Shown: in pieces, positions 41,174-49,768 of the stretch
How positions within the stretch are numbered: the first letter of the stretch is position 1
Layout of the letters: every line of letters begins with the position of its first letter
Assembly (NCBI RefSeq): GCF_006716445.1
Contig: NZ_VFPA01000003.1
Location: forward strand, 434,001 to 498,000
Length of the DNA: 64,000 bases
DNA from: Pseudonocardia kunmingensis
GTDB taxonomy: Bacteria > Actinomycetota > Actinomycetes > Mycobacteriales > Pseudonocardiaceae
Direction: 5' to 3'
Program-made: the position numbers and the translations under genes
Notes under the pieces: generated by a model
What the model was told of the DNA's origin: nothing
Databases searched by the model: none
What the model saw: the letters and a program-made list of their open reading frames with translations, nothing else

Positions 41174-44100
41174 ACGTCGCCGAGCTGATCGACGACCTGG
41201 AGTCCTCGGGCATCCGGTTGTGGGCCGAGGCCGACCAGATCCGGTTCCGCGCCCCCCGCGGGACGATGACCGAGGAGCGCCGGGCCCGCGTGCGCGCGCA
41301 CCGCGACGAGCTCCTCGCGCACCTGTCCGGCGCCGCGACCGTCCGGGCCCAGCCCGACCCGGCCGCCCGCCACGAACCCTTCCCGCTCACCGACATCCAG
41401 GCCGCGTACCTGGTCGGGCGGGGCGCGGGCTACCCCTGGGGCGGCACCGCCTGCCACGCCTACGTGGAGCTGGAGCATGCGGGCACCGACCTCGACCCGG
41501 ACCGCCTCGCCGCCGCCTGGGCGGCCCTGGTCGACCGGCACGACATGCTGCGCGCGGTCGTACACCCCGACGGCGTGGCCCAGGTCCGGGAGACCGGGGA
41601 GGCCACGGTCGTCGTCCACGATCTGCGCGGGGCCGCACCCGCCGACGTCGAGGCCGCGCTGGAGGCCACCCGCGCCGAGCTCGACCACCGCGTCGGCGAC
41701 CCGGCGGCCCTGCCGCTGTGCCTGCTCCGGCTGACCCGATGTCCCGACCGGACGGTCCTGCACCTGTCGGTCGACCTGCTCGTCGTGGACTTCACGAGCC
41801 TGCAGCTGCTGCTCGCCGAGCTGGCCGCGGGGTACGCCGGGACCGCGGATCCCGAGCCGCTCGGCCTCACGTTCCGCGACTACGTCCTCGCCTGCCGCGG
41901 GCTCGCCGAGAGCCCGCAGGCCGAGCGCGACCGGGCCTACTGGCGCGGCCGTGAGCTCCCACCCGCCCCCGAGCTGCCCGTGACCGGCGACGGGACCGAG
42001 CGGCCCGTCCGGTTCACCCGTCGGGAGCTCGTCCTCGACGCCGCCGACTGGGCCCGGCTGCGCGAGCGCGCCACCGCGCACGGGGTCACCCCGTCCGGCG
42101 CACTGCTCACCGCCTACGCCGAGGTCGTCGGCCGATGGAGCCGCCACCCCCGCTTCACCCTCACGGTGCCGACGTTCACCCGGCACCCGGTCCACCCCGA
42201 CGTCGACCGGCTGGTCGGCGACTTCACCGCCGTCGAGCTGCTGGAGGTGGACCTCACCGAGGCGCTGCCCTTCGCCGGGCGCGCCCGCGAGCTCGGCGCC
42301 CGGCTGCTGGAGGACCTGGCGCACCCGCTGCACACCGGCAGCGAGGTCCTCGCCGAGATGACCCGCGCCGCGGGCGCGAGCGCAGGCGGGCTGCTCATGC
42401 CGGTCGTGTTCACCAGCGCCCTCGACCAGGCTCCGTCCGGCCCCGAGCCCGGCGGGTTCCGGGTGAGCCGGGCGATCACCCAGACCCCGCAGGTGTGGAT
42501 CGACTGCCAGGTCCTGCCCCTCGCCGAGGACGCATCGCCGGTTCAGGAAAGCCACGTTGCTGTCCCCCAGGTTCAGGAAAGTGGCTTTCCTGAACCTCCC
42601 GGGGGCGGCGGCGTCGTCGTCAGCTGGGACTGCCGCGAGGGCGTATTCCCCGGCGGCCTGCTCGACGACGCGTTCGAGGCCTTCGCCGACGTCGTCACCC
42701 GGCTGGTCGATCCGGGGTCCGACGCCCTCTGGGGCGACGACGACCCGGTCCGGCTGCCCGCGGGCCAGGCGGCCGTCCGGGAGCGGATCGACGCGACCGC
42801 GGCCCCGGTGCCGCCCGGCCTGCTGCACGAGCCCGTGCTCGCCCGCGCCGCCACCCACCCCGACGACGTCGCCGTCGTCGACGTCACGGGCCCGACGACC
42901 TACGGGGAGCTCGCCGCACGGGCGTCCGCGGTCGCCGCGCTGCTGCACGCCCGCGACGTCGAGCCCGGTGAGCTCGTGGCCGTCCTGATGGACAAGGGGG
43001 TCGAGCAGGTGGTGGGCGTCCTCGGCGTCCTGCTGGCCGGCGGGGCCTACCTCCCCATCGAGCCGAACCAGCCCGCGGCGCGGCGCAACACGATCGTCGA
43101 GGACGGCGGGGTGCGGGTGGCGCTGACCCAGTCCTGGCTGGTCGACGCCGTGCACGACGGCTCGCCGGGGCTGAGCCTCGTCGCCGTCGACGCGCTGCCC
43201 GCCGGCGGTGGAGGCACCCCGGAACCGGTGGCGACGGCGCCGGGCGACCTCGCCTACGTCATCTACACCTCCGGGTCCACGGGGAGCCCGAAGGGCGTGA
43301 TGATCAGCCACGAGGCCGCGCTGAACACCGTCGTCGACGTGACCGCGCGCTTCGGGGTCGGGCCCGCGGACCGGGTGCTCGGGCTCGCCGCGCTCGGCTT
43401 CGACCTGTCGGTGTACGACGTGTTCGGCACGCTCGCCGCGGGCGGCACCCTGGTGCTGCCGGACCCGGCGCGTCGCGGCGACCCGTCGCACTGGGCCGAG
43501 CTGGTCGCCGAGCACGGCGTCACGGTCTGGAACTCGGTGCCGGGGCAGCTGCAGATGCTGCACGACCACCTGCCTCCGGGCGCGGGCGCGGGGCTCGCCT
43601 CGCTGCGGGTGGCGATGCTGTCCGGCGACTGGATCCCCGTCACGCTGCCGGACCAGGTCCGCGCGCTGGTGCCGGGCCTGGAGGTGCACAGCCTGGGCGG
43701 CGCCACCGAGGGCGCGATCTGGTCGATCCACCACCCGGTGGGCGAGGTCGACCCGGCCTGGCCGAGCATCCCGTACGGCACGCCGATGGCCAACCAGACG
43801 CTGCGCGCACTCGACCACCGGCTCCGCCCCTGCCCGGACTGGGTGGTGGGCGAGCTGTACATCGGCGGCAGCGGCGTGGCGCTCGGCTACCGGGGCGACC
43901 CGGAACGGACGGCCGCGCGGTTCGGGGTGCACCCGCGCACCGGCGAGCGGATCTACCGCACCGGCGACCTGGGTCGCCACATCGGCGCCGGGGACGCCCG
44001 CGGCCAGGGCGTGCTGGAGTTCCTCGGCCGGGAGGACACCCAGGTCAAGATCCGGGGCTACCGGATCGAGCTGGCCGAGGTCGAGGCCGCGCTGCACACC

Positions 44101-46716
44101 CACGACTATGTCGCGACCGCCGCCGTGCTCGTCGACAGCGACACCTTCTCCGGCCACCGCCTCGCCGCGTTCGTGGCTCCCGCACGGATCACCCCGCCGG
44201 CCCCGGACACCCGCCCCGCCGACGCCGCCCGGGCGGCCGGGGAGCCACTGGCGGAGGAGCGCGCGCAGCGGCTCCGCACGTTCACCGCCGACCTCGACGA
44301 GGCCGCGCTCGACGCGATGGCCGCCACCCTGCGGGCGGCGCTCGCCGACGGCCCGCGCACGGCGGAACAGGTCTGCGCGGCGGTCGGTGCCCTGCCCCGG
44401 CACCACCGGATCGTCCGTCGGTGGCTCCGGGCGCTCGTCGCGGCGGGCCGGCTCACGCGCACGCCGGACGGCGTCTACACCGGCCTGTCCGAATCCGGTC
44501 CCCCGCGCTGGGACGACCTCGTCGCGGCCGAACGCGCGCTCGGCTGGAGCGCCGACCTGCTCGACCACGTGCGCGCCTGCGCCGCAACGCTGCCGGCGCT
44601 GCTCGACGGCTCGGTCCCGGTCGCCGGGCTGCTGTTCCCGGGCGCCCCGGCCGACGCGGTGCGCGCGGCCTACCGGGACAACCTCGCCGTCCGCGGGCTC
44701 CACACCGCCGCCGCCGCGGCCGTGGCGGAGCTCGCCCGCACCCGTGGCCCACTGCGCGTCCTGGAGATCGGCGCGGGCGTCGGCGGCACGACCGCCGAAC
44801 TGGTGCCCGCACTGGCCGGGCTCGACGTCGAGTACCTGGTCACCGACCCGTCGCCGTTCTTCGTCGCCGAGGCGAGGGAGCGGTTCGCCGACCACCCGTG
44901 GGTGCGGCACGCCCGCCTCGACCACGACGGCGACCTGCGCGCGCAGGGGATGGCGCCGCACGGCGTCGACGTGATCGTCGCCGGGAACGCGCTGCACCGC
45001 TGCACCGACCTGCCCGCGGTGCTCGGCCGGCTCACCGAGCTGCTCACGCCCGGCGGCCGGCTCGTGCTCGTCGAGCAGACCCGGGACGACTCGCCCGCGC
45101 TGATGATCTCGATGGAGTTCCTGGAGGCGCTCGCCGGCGAGCCGGTGGACGGGCGCCACGCGACCGACGGCGTGTTCGTCGACGCCGACGGCTGGACGGC
45201 GCTCCTCGACGCCGCGGGGGCCCGCACCGAGCTCGTCCTCCCCGAGCCCGGCACCGCGCTGGCCGGCCTGGGCCAGCGCCTGGTGAGCGCGGTCGTCAAG
45301 GAGGACCGCGCCCGCGCCGACATCGGCGTGCTGACCCGGCACCTCGCCGACCGGCTGCCCGAGTACATGATCCCGGCGCACTGGCAGGTGCTCGACGCGC
45401 TGCCGCACACCGCCAACGGCAAGGTCGACCGCGCCGCGCTGCACGCGCTGCTGCCCTCGGGAGAGACCGGCGAGCCGGTCACCGGCTCCGGCGAACCCCG
45501 CGACGACCGGGAGCGGGAGCTCGCCACGCTGTGGGCCGAGCTGCTCGACCGCGACCGGGTCGGGCGCGACGAGGACTTCTTCGCCCTCGGTGGGGACTCG
45601 CTGCTGGTCGCCCGGCTCGTCGGCAGGCTCCGCGAGAGCGAGCCCGCGCTCGTCGAGATCGAGTGGGACGTGGTGCTGCGCCACCTGCTGCACCGCCCGA
45701 CCGTCGCCGGGCTCGCCGAGTACCTGGCCGGGATCGACGGCGCCGGTTCCCCTGCCACGGAGCCGGCCGGGCCGGTCAGTCCGGTGGTCCCGCTCAACGG
45801 GCCGGACGCCGCGGAGGTCACGACGGTGCTCGTGCACGCGGGCGTCGGGACGATCATGCCGTACCGGGCGCTGGTCACCGAGATCCGCAGGCGCGCCGCG
45901 GGGAAGGGCAGGCTGGTCGGGATCGAGGTCCCGGACCTGGACGCCTTCCTCGACGCCGAGCCGGCCGGGCTGATCGAGCGGATGGCCGCCGAGTACGCCC
46001 GCGCGCTACTCGAGACCGGCGACCGCCGCTTCCACGTCGTCGGCTACTGCCTCGGCGGGCTCGTCGCCACGGAGGTCGCCCGCACGCTGACCGAGGCGGG
46101 CGCGGACGTCGGGTCGTTCACCGCCATCAGCAGCCACGCGCCCGCGTTCCGGCTCGAGGACGAGCTGCTCTCGGAGTACTCGTTCGCCGTGATGATGGGC
46201 ATCGACGCGGTGTCGCTCGGCTTCCCCGCCGACGCGCAGCTGTTCACCGCCGCGGCCCAGGAGGTGCTCGCACACTCCCCCGGCGTGATGCCGGACGGCG
46301 CGATCGCCGCCCTGGGCGGGGAGTACGAGGAGGTCTCGGCCTGCTTCCGACACCTCGCCGGGGTGCCGCGGGCGCAGCGGGTGAGCCGGATGTGCGACGC
46401 GGTCCCGCCGTCGGTCGGCACCTTCACCCCGGCCCAGCTGCTGCGCATGTTCCGCACGTTCCGCCAGAGCGTCTTCGCGATCACGCGCTACCGGGCCGAT
46501 CCCTACGCGGGCGATGTCGCCTTCCTCCGGCACGCGGGTCCGTACCCGTTCCCGGGGAGCCGCAGCAGCGTCACCCGGTACTGGGAGGAGCTGACGTTGG
46601 GCGACCTCACCGTCACCGACATCGGCGGCGACCACTTCACCTGCCTCGGCGACGACCACGTGCCCTCGATCCTCGGGCACCTGGTCGACCTGACCGGCGG
46701 GGAGGTGCTCGCGTGA
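41170..46716 (+). CDS. NRPS 2: docking-Cy-A(methyltransferase insert)-PCP-TE
   Basis: The 1848-residue protein begins with a TubC-like docking domain (1-52: NVAELIDDLESSGIRLWAE), then a cyclisation domain (D202-x4-D207-x2-S210). The adenylation domain from about 550 reads D-L-Y-N-M-S-L-I-W-K, a cysteine-like code. It is split by a SAM methyltransferase-like domain (about 1000-1390; LEIGAGVGG at 1198-1206) before the final NGKVDR segment, as in pyochelin and yersiniabactin synthetases, where such inserts methylate or epimerise. PCP Ser1477 precedes a thioesterase whose nucleophile is Cys1627 (GYCLGG) instead of serine. Residues 458-476 are encoded by a 57-bp palindromic repeat inserted in frame in the cyclisation domain. 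GTGA overlap leads to the next gene. Confidence 0.93.
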   Translation: MNVAELIDDLESSGIRLWAEADQIRFRAPRGTMTEERRARVRAHRDELLAHLSGAATVRAQPDPAARHEPFPLTDIQAAYLVGRGAGYPWGGTACHAYVELEHAGTDLDPDRLAAAWAALVDRHDMLRAVVHPDGVAQVRETGEATVVVHDLRGAAPADVEAALEATRAELDHRVGDPAALPLCLLRLTRCPDRTVLHLSVDLLVVDFTSLQLLLAELAAGYAGTADPEPLGLTFRDYVLACRGLAESPQAERDRAYWRGRELPPAPELPVTGDGTERPVRFTRRELVLDAADWARLRERATAHGVTPSGALLTAYAEVVGRWSRHPRFTLTVPTFTRHPVHPDVDRLVGDFTAVELLEVDLTEALPFAGRARELGARLLEDLAHPLHTGSEVLAEMTRAAGASAGGLLMPVVFTSALDQAPSGPEPGGFRVSRAITQTPQVWIDCQVLPLAEDASPVQESHVAVPQVQESGFPEPPGGGGVVVSWDCREGVFPGGLLDDAFEAFADVVTRLVDPGSDALWGDDDPVRLPAGQAAVRERIDATAAPVPPGLLHEPVLARAATHPDDVAVVDVTGPTTYGELAARASAVAALLHARDVEPGELVAVLMDKGVEQVVGVLGVLLAGGAYLPIEPNQPAARRNTIVEDGGVRVALTQSWLVDAVHDGSPGLSLVAVDALPAGGGGTPEPVATAPGDLAYVIYTSGSTGSPKGVMISHEAALNTVVDVTARFGVGPADRVLGLAALGFDLSVYDVFGTLAAGGTLVLPDPARRGDPSHWAELVAEHGVTVWNSVPGQLQMLHDHLPPGAGAGLASLRVAMLSGDWIPVTLPDQVRALVPGLEVHSLGGATEGAIWSIHHPVGEVDPAWPSIPYGTPMANQTLRALDHRLRPCPDWVVGELYIGGSGVALGYRGDPERTAARFGVHPRTGERIYRTGDLGRHIGAGDARGQGVLEFLGREDTQVKIRGYRIELAEVEAALHTHDYVATAAVLVDSDTFSGHRLAAFVAPARITPPAPDTRPADAARAAGEPLAEERAQRLRTFTADLDEAALDAMAATLRAALADGPRTAEQVCAAVGALPRHHRIVRRWLRALVAAGRLTRTPDGVYTGLSESGPPRWDDLVAAERALGWSADLLDHVRACAATLPALLDGSVPVAGLLFPGAPADAVRAAYRDNLAVRGLHTAAAAAVAELARTRGPLRVLEIGAGVGGTTAELVPALAGLDVEYLVTDPSPFFVAEARERFADHPWVRHARLDHDGDLRAQGMAPHGVDVIVAGNALHRCTDLPAVLGRLTELLTPGGRLVLVEQTRDDSPALMISMEFLEALAGEPVDGRHATDGVFVDADGWTALLDAAGARTELVLPEPGTALAGLGQRLVSAVVKEDRARADIGVLTRHLADRLPEYMIPAHWQVLDALPHTANGKVDRAALHALLPSGETGEPVTGSGEPRDDRERELATLWAELLDRDRVGRDEDFFALGGDSLLVARLVGRLRESEPALVEIEWDVVLRHLLHRPTVAGLAEYLAGIDGAGSPATEPAGPVSPVVPLNGPDAAEVTTVLVHAGVGTIMPYRALVTEIRRRAAGKGRLVGIEVPDLDAFLDAEPAGLIERMAAEYARALLETGDRRFHVVGYCLGGLVATEVARTLTEAGADVGSFTAISSHAPAFRLEDELLSEYSFAVMMGIDAVSLGFPADAQLFTAAAQEVLAHSPGVMPDGAIAALGGEYEEVSACFRHLAGVPRAQRVSRMCDAVPPSVGTFTPAQLLRMFRTFRQSVFAITRYRADPYAGDVAFLRHAGPYPFPGSRSSVTRYWEELTLGDLTVTDIGGDHFTCLGDDHVPSILGHLVDLTGGEVLA
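42540..42596 (-). repeat. 57-bp palindromic repeat, copy A, inside NRPS 2
   Basis: The outer arms GGTTCAGGAAAGCCAC (42540-42555) and GTGGCTTTCCTGAACC (42581-42596) pair perfectly over 16 bp. Read on the reverse strand the element equals copy B at 56818-56874 except for two bases in the centre. It is 57 bp (19 codons), has no stop in the NRPS frame and codes VQESHVAVPQVQESGFPEP. The other two cyclisation domains in the cluster have only a few residues at this point, between the DxQV strand and the next WD strand. Confidence 0.9.
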
Positions 46717-47819
46717 CGGCGCCCGTGCTCGCGGTCCTCGGCGCGAGCGGGGCCGTGGGTTCCGCGGCCGCCCGGGCGCTGGCCGCAGGCCACCGGCTGC
46801 GGCTGGGTGGGCGGCGGGAGGCGCCGCTGGGCGCGCTGGCGGAGTCGCTGGGGGCCGAAGTGCACCCGCTGGACCTCGACGACGACCGCGCCCTCGACGC
46901 GTTCTGTGCCGGCGCCGACGTCGTGCTGCACTGCGCCGCCCCGGCGTTCGCAATCGGCGACCGGGTGGCGCGGGCCGCGGGCCGGGCGCGCGCCGGCTAC
47001 GTCGACGTCTCCGGGGACGCCCTGCTGCACGATCAGCTGGGGGCCGCCGCCGGGGTGGCCGTGCTCGGGGCGGGCGTCGTCCCGGGACTGTCCTCGCTGC
47101 TGCCCCGGTACGTCCTGGACGCGGCCCGGGCCGCCGGGGTCGAGGCGGACCGGCTCACCGTCCACACCGGAGGGGTGGAGCCGTGCACCCCCGGCGTGGC
47201 CCGGGACATGCTGCTCTCCCTCGGCACCGGCGGCCCGGACGGCGCCTACGGCGAGCCGCTCGCCGCCTGGCGGACCGACCGGGTGGTCCCGCGCGAGCTG
47301 CGCAGCGAGGAGGACGCCGAGGCACCCTTCTTCCCCGGCCGCGTGGCGCTGCAGCCGTTCCTCGCGGCCGAGGCGCAGCGCCTCGCCCGTGACACCTCGC
47401 TCGCGGAGCTGGACTGGTACAACGTCCACCCCGGACCGCACGTGCGCGCGGCGATGCGCCGGCTGCGCGGGCTCGACGAGGAACGGGCGGGCGCCGAGCT
47501 GATCCGCGCCGCCGACCTGGACCTGGCCGGCCGCACGCCCTACCACCTGATGGTCGTCACCGCGCTCGACGAGGCGGGCGCCGGGCGCACGGCGGTCCTG
47601 CGCAGCCGGGACAGCTACGCCCTCACCGGGTTCGTGGCGGCGCTGGCCGCCGAGGCCGTGGCCCGGGGCCGGGTCCGGCCCGGCACGCACTACGCGTGCG
47701 ACGTGCTGGACCCGGCGGAGACGCTGCGGCGCATCCGGGCCTCTGAGGTGTCCCGGCTGACCGAGCTCGTGCACGACGGGTCGCCCGCCGACTCGCTCGT
47801 GGAGGAGGGGGCACTGTGA
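46713..47819 (+). CDS. Saccharopine dehydrogenase-like NAD(P)-binding protein
   Basis: The 368-residue protein starts with a Rossmann motif (VLGASGAVGSAAARAL; GxxGxxG at 10-16) and keeps the saccharopine-dehydrogenase/enoyl-reductase trans-acting pattern: DVVLHCAAPAF, YVDVSGDALLHD, GAGVVPGLSSLLPRYVLD. It is GTGA-coupled both to NRPS 2 and to the thiazolinyl imide reductase. Related enzymes in metallophore pathways reduce imines, including opine-type condensations in staphylopine-like systems, so it may reduce a chain imine or attach a keto acid by reductive amination. There is no membrane segment. The exact step is not known. Confidence 0.85.
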   Translation: MTAPVLAVLGASGAVGSAAARALAAGHRLRLGGRREAPLGALAESLGAEVHPLDLDDDRALDAFCAGADVVLHCAAPAFAIGDRVARAAGRARAGYVDVSGDALLHDQLGAAAGVAVLGAGVVPGLSSLLPRYVLDAARAAGVEADRLTVHTGGVEPCTPGVARDMLLSLGTGGPDGAYGEPLAAWRTDRVVPRELRSEEDAEAPFFPGRVALQPFLAAEAQRLARDTSLAELDWYNVHPGPHVRAAMRRLRGLDEERAGAELIRAADLDLAGRTPYHLMVVTALDEAGAGRTAVLRSRDSYALTGFVAALAAEAVARGRVRPGTHYACDVLDPAETLRRIRASEVSRLTELVHDGSPADSLVEEGAL

Positions 47820-49768
47820 ATCGGCCGTGGCGAGTCGTGGTGGCGGGCACGAACTTCGGCCGGGTGCACGCCCGCGGCGTGCGTTCCGCGCCGGCGGAGT
47901 TCACCCTCGCCGGCGTCCTCTCCCGCGGCAGCGACCGCTCGGCCCGCGAGGCGGCGGCGCTGCGCGTCCCGCACCTCACCTGCGCCGACGAGGTGCCCGG
48001 CGACGTCGACGCCGTCTGCGTCGCGGTCGGCTCGGCGGTCTCCGGCGGGCGCGGCACCGAGCTGGCCTGCGCGCTGCTCGAACGCGGGATCGCCGTCCTC
48101 GCCGAGCACCCGATGCACCCCGACGAGCTGACGCAGTGCCTGCGGACCGCGCGCCGGCACCGCACCGGTTTCCGGCTCACCACCCACTACCCGCACGTGC
48201 GGCCGGTCCGGACGTTCCTCGACGCCGCCAGCCGGCTGCGGGCGCGCCAGGCACCGCTGTTCGTCGACGCCGCGACCCCCGTCCACGTCCTGCAGCCCTT
48301 CCTCGACGTCCTCGGGCGCGCGCTGGGCGGGGTGCGGCCGTGGGCGTTCGGCGACCCGGCCCCGGAGGATCCCGAGCTGACGGCGCTGACCGGCCGCGAC
48401 GCGCCGCTGCGGACACTGCAGGCCGTCGTCGCGGGGGTACCGGTCACCCTGCGGGTGCACAACGAGCTGCATCCGGGCGACCGGGACAACCACGCCCTGC
48501 TCTGGCACCGGATCGCCATCGGCACCGAGGGCGGCGTCCTGACCCTCGCGGACACCCATGGCCCGGTGCTGTGGAGCCCCCGCTTCCACAGCACCCGCGA
48601 CGCCGACCACCGGCTCGTCCTCGACGGGCCCGGGCTCGCGCACCCGAGCACCTCGGTCGCCGCGCCCGCCGGGACGCTCGCCGAGGCGGTCGCGACCCTG
48701 TGGCCGGACGCGGTGGTTCACGCGCTACGCGGCCTGCGCACGGCCGTCGAGCAGGGCGTCGACCCGTTGCGGGACGGGCAGCGCGACCTCACCGTCGCCC
48801 GGATGTGGACCGACCTGGTCACCCGGCTCGGCCCGCCGCGCAGCATCCGGCCGGCGCCGCCGGAGGTGCTGGGTGCCTCCGAGGTGCTGGGTGCCTCCGA
48901 CGTGCCGGGTGCCTCCGACGTGCCGGACGCCCCCGACATACCGGAAGCCCTCGACGCGCCGGACGCCGCCGAGCTGCCGAACGCCGCCGCGGTGCAGGGC
49001 ACCTCCGGGGCGCGCTCCCCGAGCCCCGCGCCGGCAGGTGGCCACGGTGCCTACGGCGCCACCGCCGAGTTCTACGAGCTCGCCGCCGCAGGCTCGCCGG
49101 AGGTCGCGCAGGCCCTGGCAGGCGTCGACCCGCACGCGGGCACGGTCGTGGAGATCGGGGCGGGCAGCGGGCTGGTGACCGCGGCGATCGCGGCGGCCCT
49201 GCCCGGAGCCAGGATCCTCGCCGCGGAGCCCTCGACCGTGCTGCGCTCGGTGCTGACCAGCCGCGTCGTCCGGGATCCCGACCTGCGCGAGCGCGTCACG
49301 GTACGCCCGGACACCGCGCAGGAGCTGGCGCTGCCGGAGCGGATCTCGGCGGCGGTGCTCTGCGGTGTCGCGGGGCACCTCGACCATGCCGAGCGGGCGG
49401 ACCTGTGGCGGCGGCTCACCGAGCGGATGCTGCCCGGGGCGCCGCTGGTGGTCGAGCTGATGGCGGTGCACCGGCCGGTCGCGATGCCGCGGACCCGGCT
49501 CGCGACCCGCCGCGTCGGCGGGCAGGACTACGAGTGGTGGTTCGCGGCCCGCCCCGGCGCGGGCGAGGGCGATCCGCTGGTGCTGCACAGCACCTGGCGG
49601 GTGCTCGACGCCACGGGCTCCACCGTGCGCGAGGAGACCGAGACCCACCGCTGGCACGCCTTCGGGCTCGAGCGGGTGGCCGCGGAGACCGGGTGGGAGC
49701 TCCGGGCCCTGCGCGGCGGGCCCGGAGCCAACTCGGCTCCCTTGGGGGTGTTCACCCGGGCCAGCTGA
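47816..49768 (+). CDS. Thiazolinyl imide reductase fused to a SAM methyltransferase
   Basis: Residues 1-345 form a Gfo/Idh-fold reductase of the PchG/Irp3 type (AGTNFGRVHARGV at 10-22, LAEHPMHPDEL, THYPHVRPVRTFLDAA), which reduces a thiazoline on the NRPS to a thiazolidine with NADPH. Residues 350-397 are a low-complexity linker made of eight hexapeptide repeats. Residues about 405-650 are a class I methyltransferase (EFYELAAAGS, VVEIGAGSGLVTAAIAAALP, DYEWWFAARPG) close to the separate gene at 51847. The normal reductase is a stand-alone protein of about 350 residues, so the fusion is unusual. The stop overlaps the convergent P450 gene by 17 nt. Confidence 0.9.
   Translation: MNRPWRVVVAGTNFGRVHARGVRSAPAEFTLAGVLSRGSDRSAREAAALRVPHLTCADEVPGDVDAVCVAVGSAVSGGRGTELACALLERGIAVLAEHPMHPDELTQCLRTARRHRTGFRLTTHYPHVRPVRTFLDAASRLRARQAPLFVDAATPVHVLQPFLDVLGRALGGVRPWAFGDPAPEDPELTALTGRDAPLRTLQAVVAGVPVTLRVHNELHPGDRDNHALLWHRIAIGTEGGVLTLADTHGPVLWSPRFHSTRDADHRLVLDGPGLAHPSTSVAAPAGTLAEAVATLWPDAVVHALRGLRTAVEQGVDPLRDGQRDLTVARMWTDLVTRLGPPRSIRPAPPEVLGASEVLGASDVPGASDVPDAPDIPEALDAPDAAELPNAAAVQGTSGARSPSPAPAGGHGAYGATAEFYELAAAGSPEVAQALAGVDPHAGTVVEIGAGSGLVTAAIAAALPGARILAAEPSTVLRSVLTSRVVRDPDLRERVTVRPDTAQELALPERISAAVLCGVAGHLDHAERADLWRRLTERMLPGAPLVVELMAVHRPVAMPRTRLATRRVGGQDYEWWFAARPGAGEGDPLVLHSTWRVLDATGSTVREETETHRWHAFGLERVAAETGWELRALRGGPGANSAPLGVFTRAS
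48863..49006 (+). repeat. Eight degenerate 18-bp units encoding the reductase-methyltransferase linker
   Basis: Units of 18 bp begin at 48863 with GAGGTGCTGGGTGCCTCC twice unchanged, and continue with increasingly diverged copies to 49006. They encode EVLGAS, EVLGAS, DVPGAS, DVPDAP, DIPEAL, DAPDAA, ELPNAA and AVQGTS. The gradient from identical to diverged units suggests growth by slippage at the 5' end. Confidence 0.85.

Noticed and set aside
40555..45837. 1760-codon open frame on the reverse strand
   Set aside because: Antisense shadow of NRPS 1 and NRPS 2; no recognisable domain or ribosome site.
48863..49006. Array of 18-bp units considered as a CRISPR
   Set aside because: There are no spacers; the units are contiguous, degenerate and in frame, and encode a protein linker.
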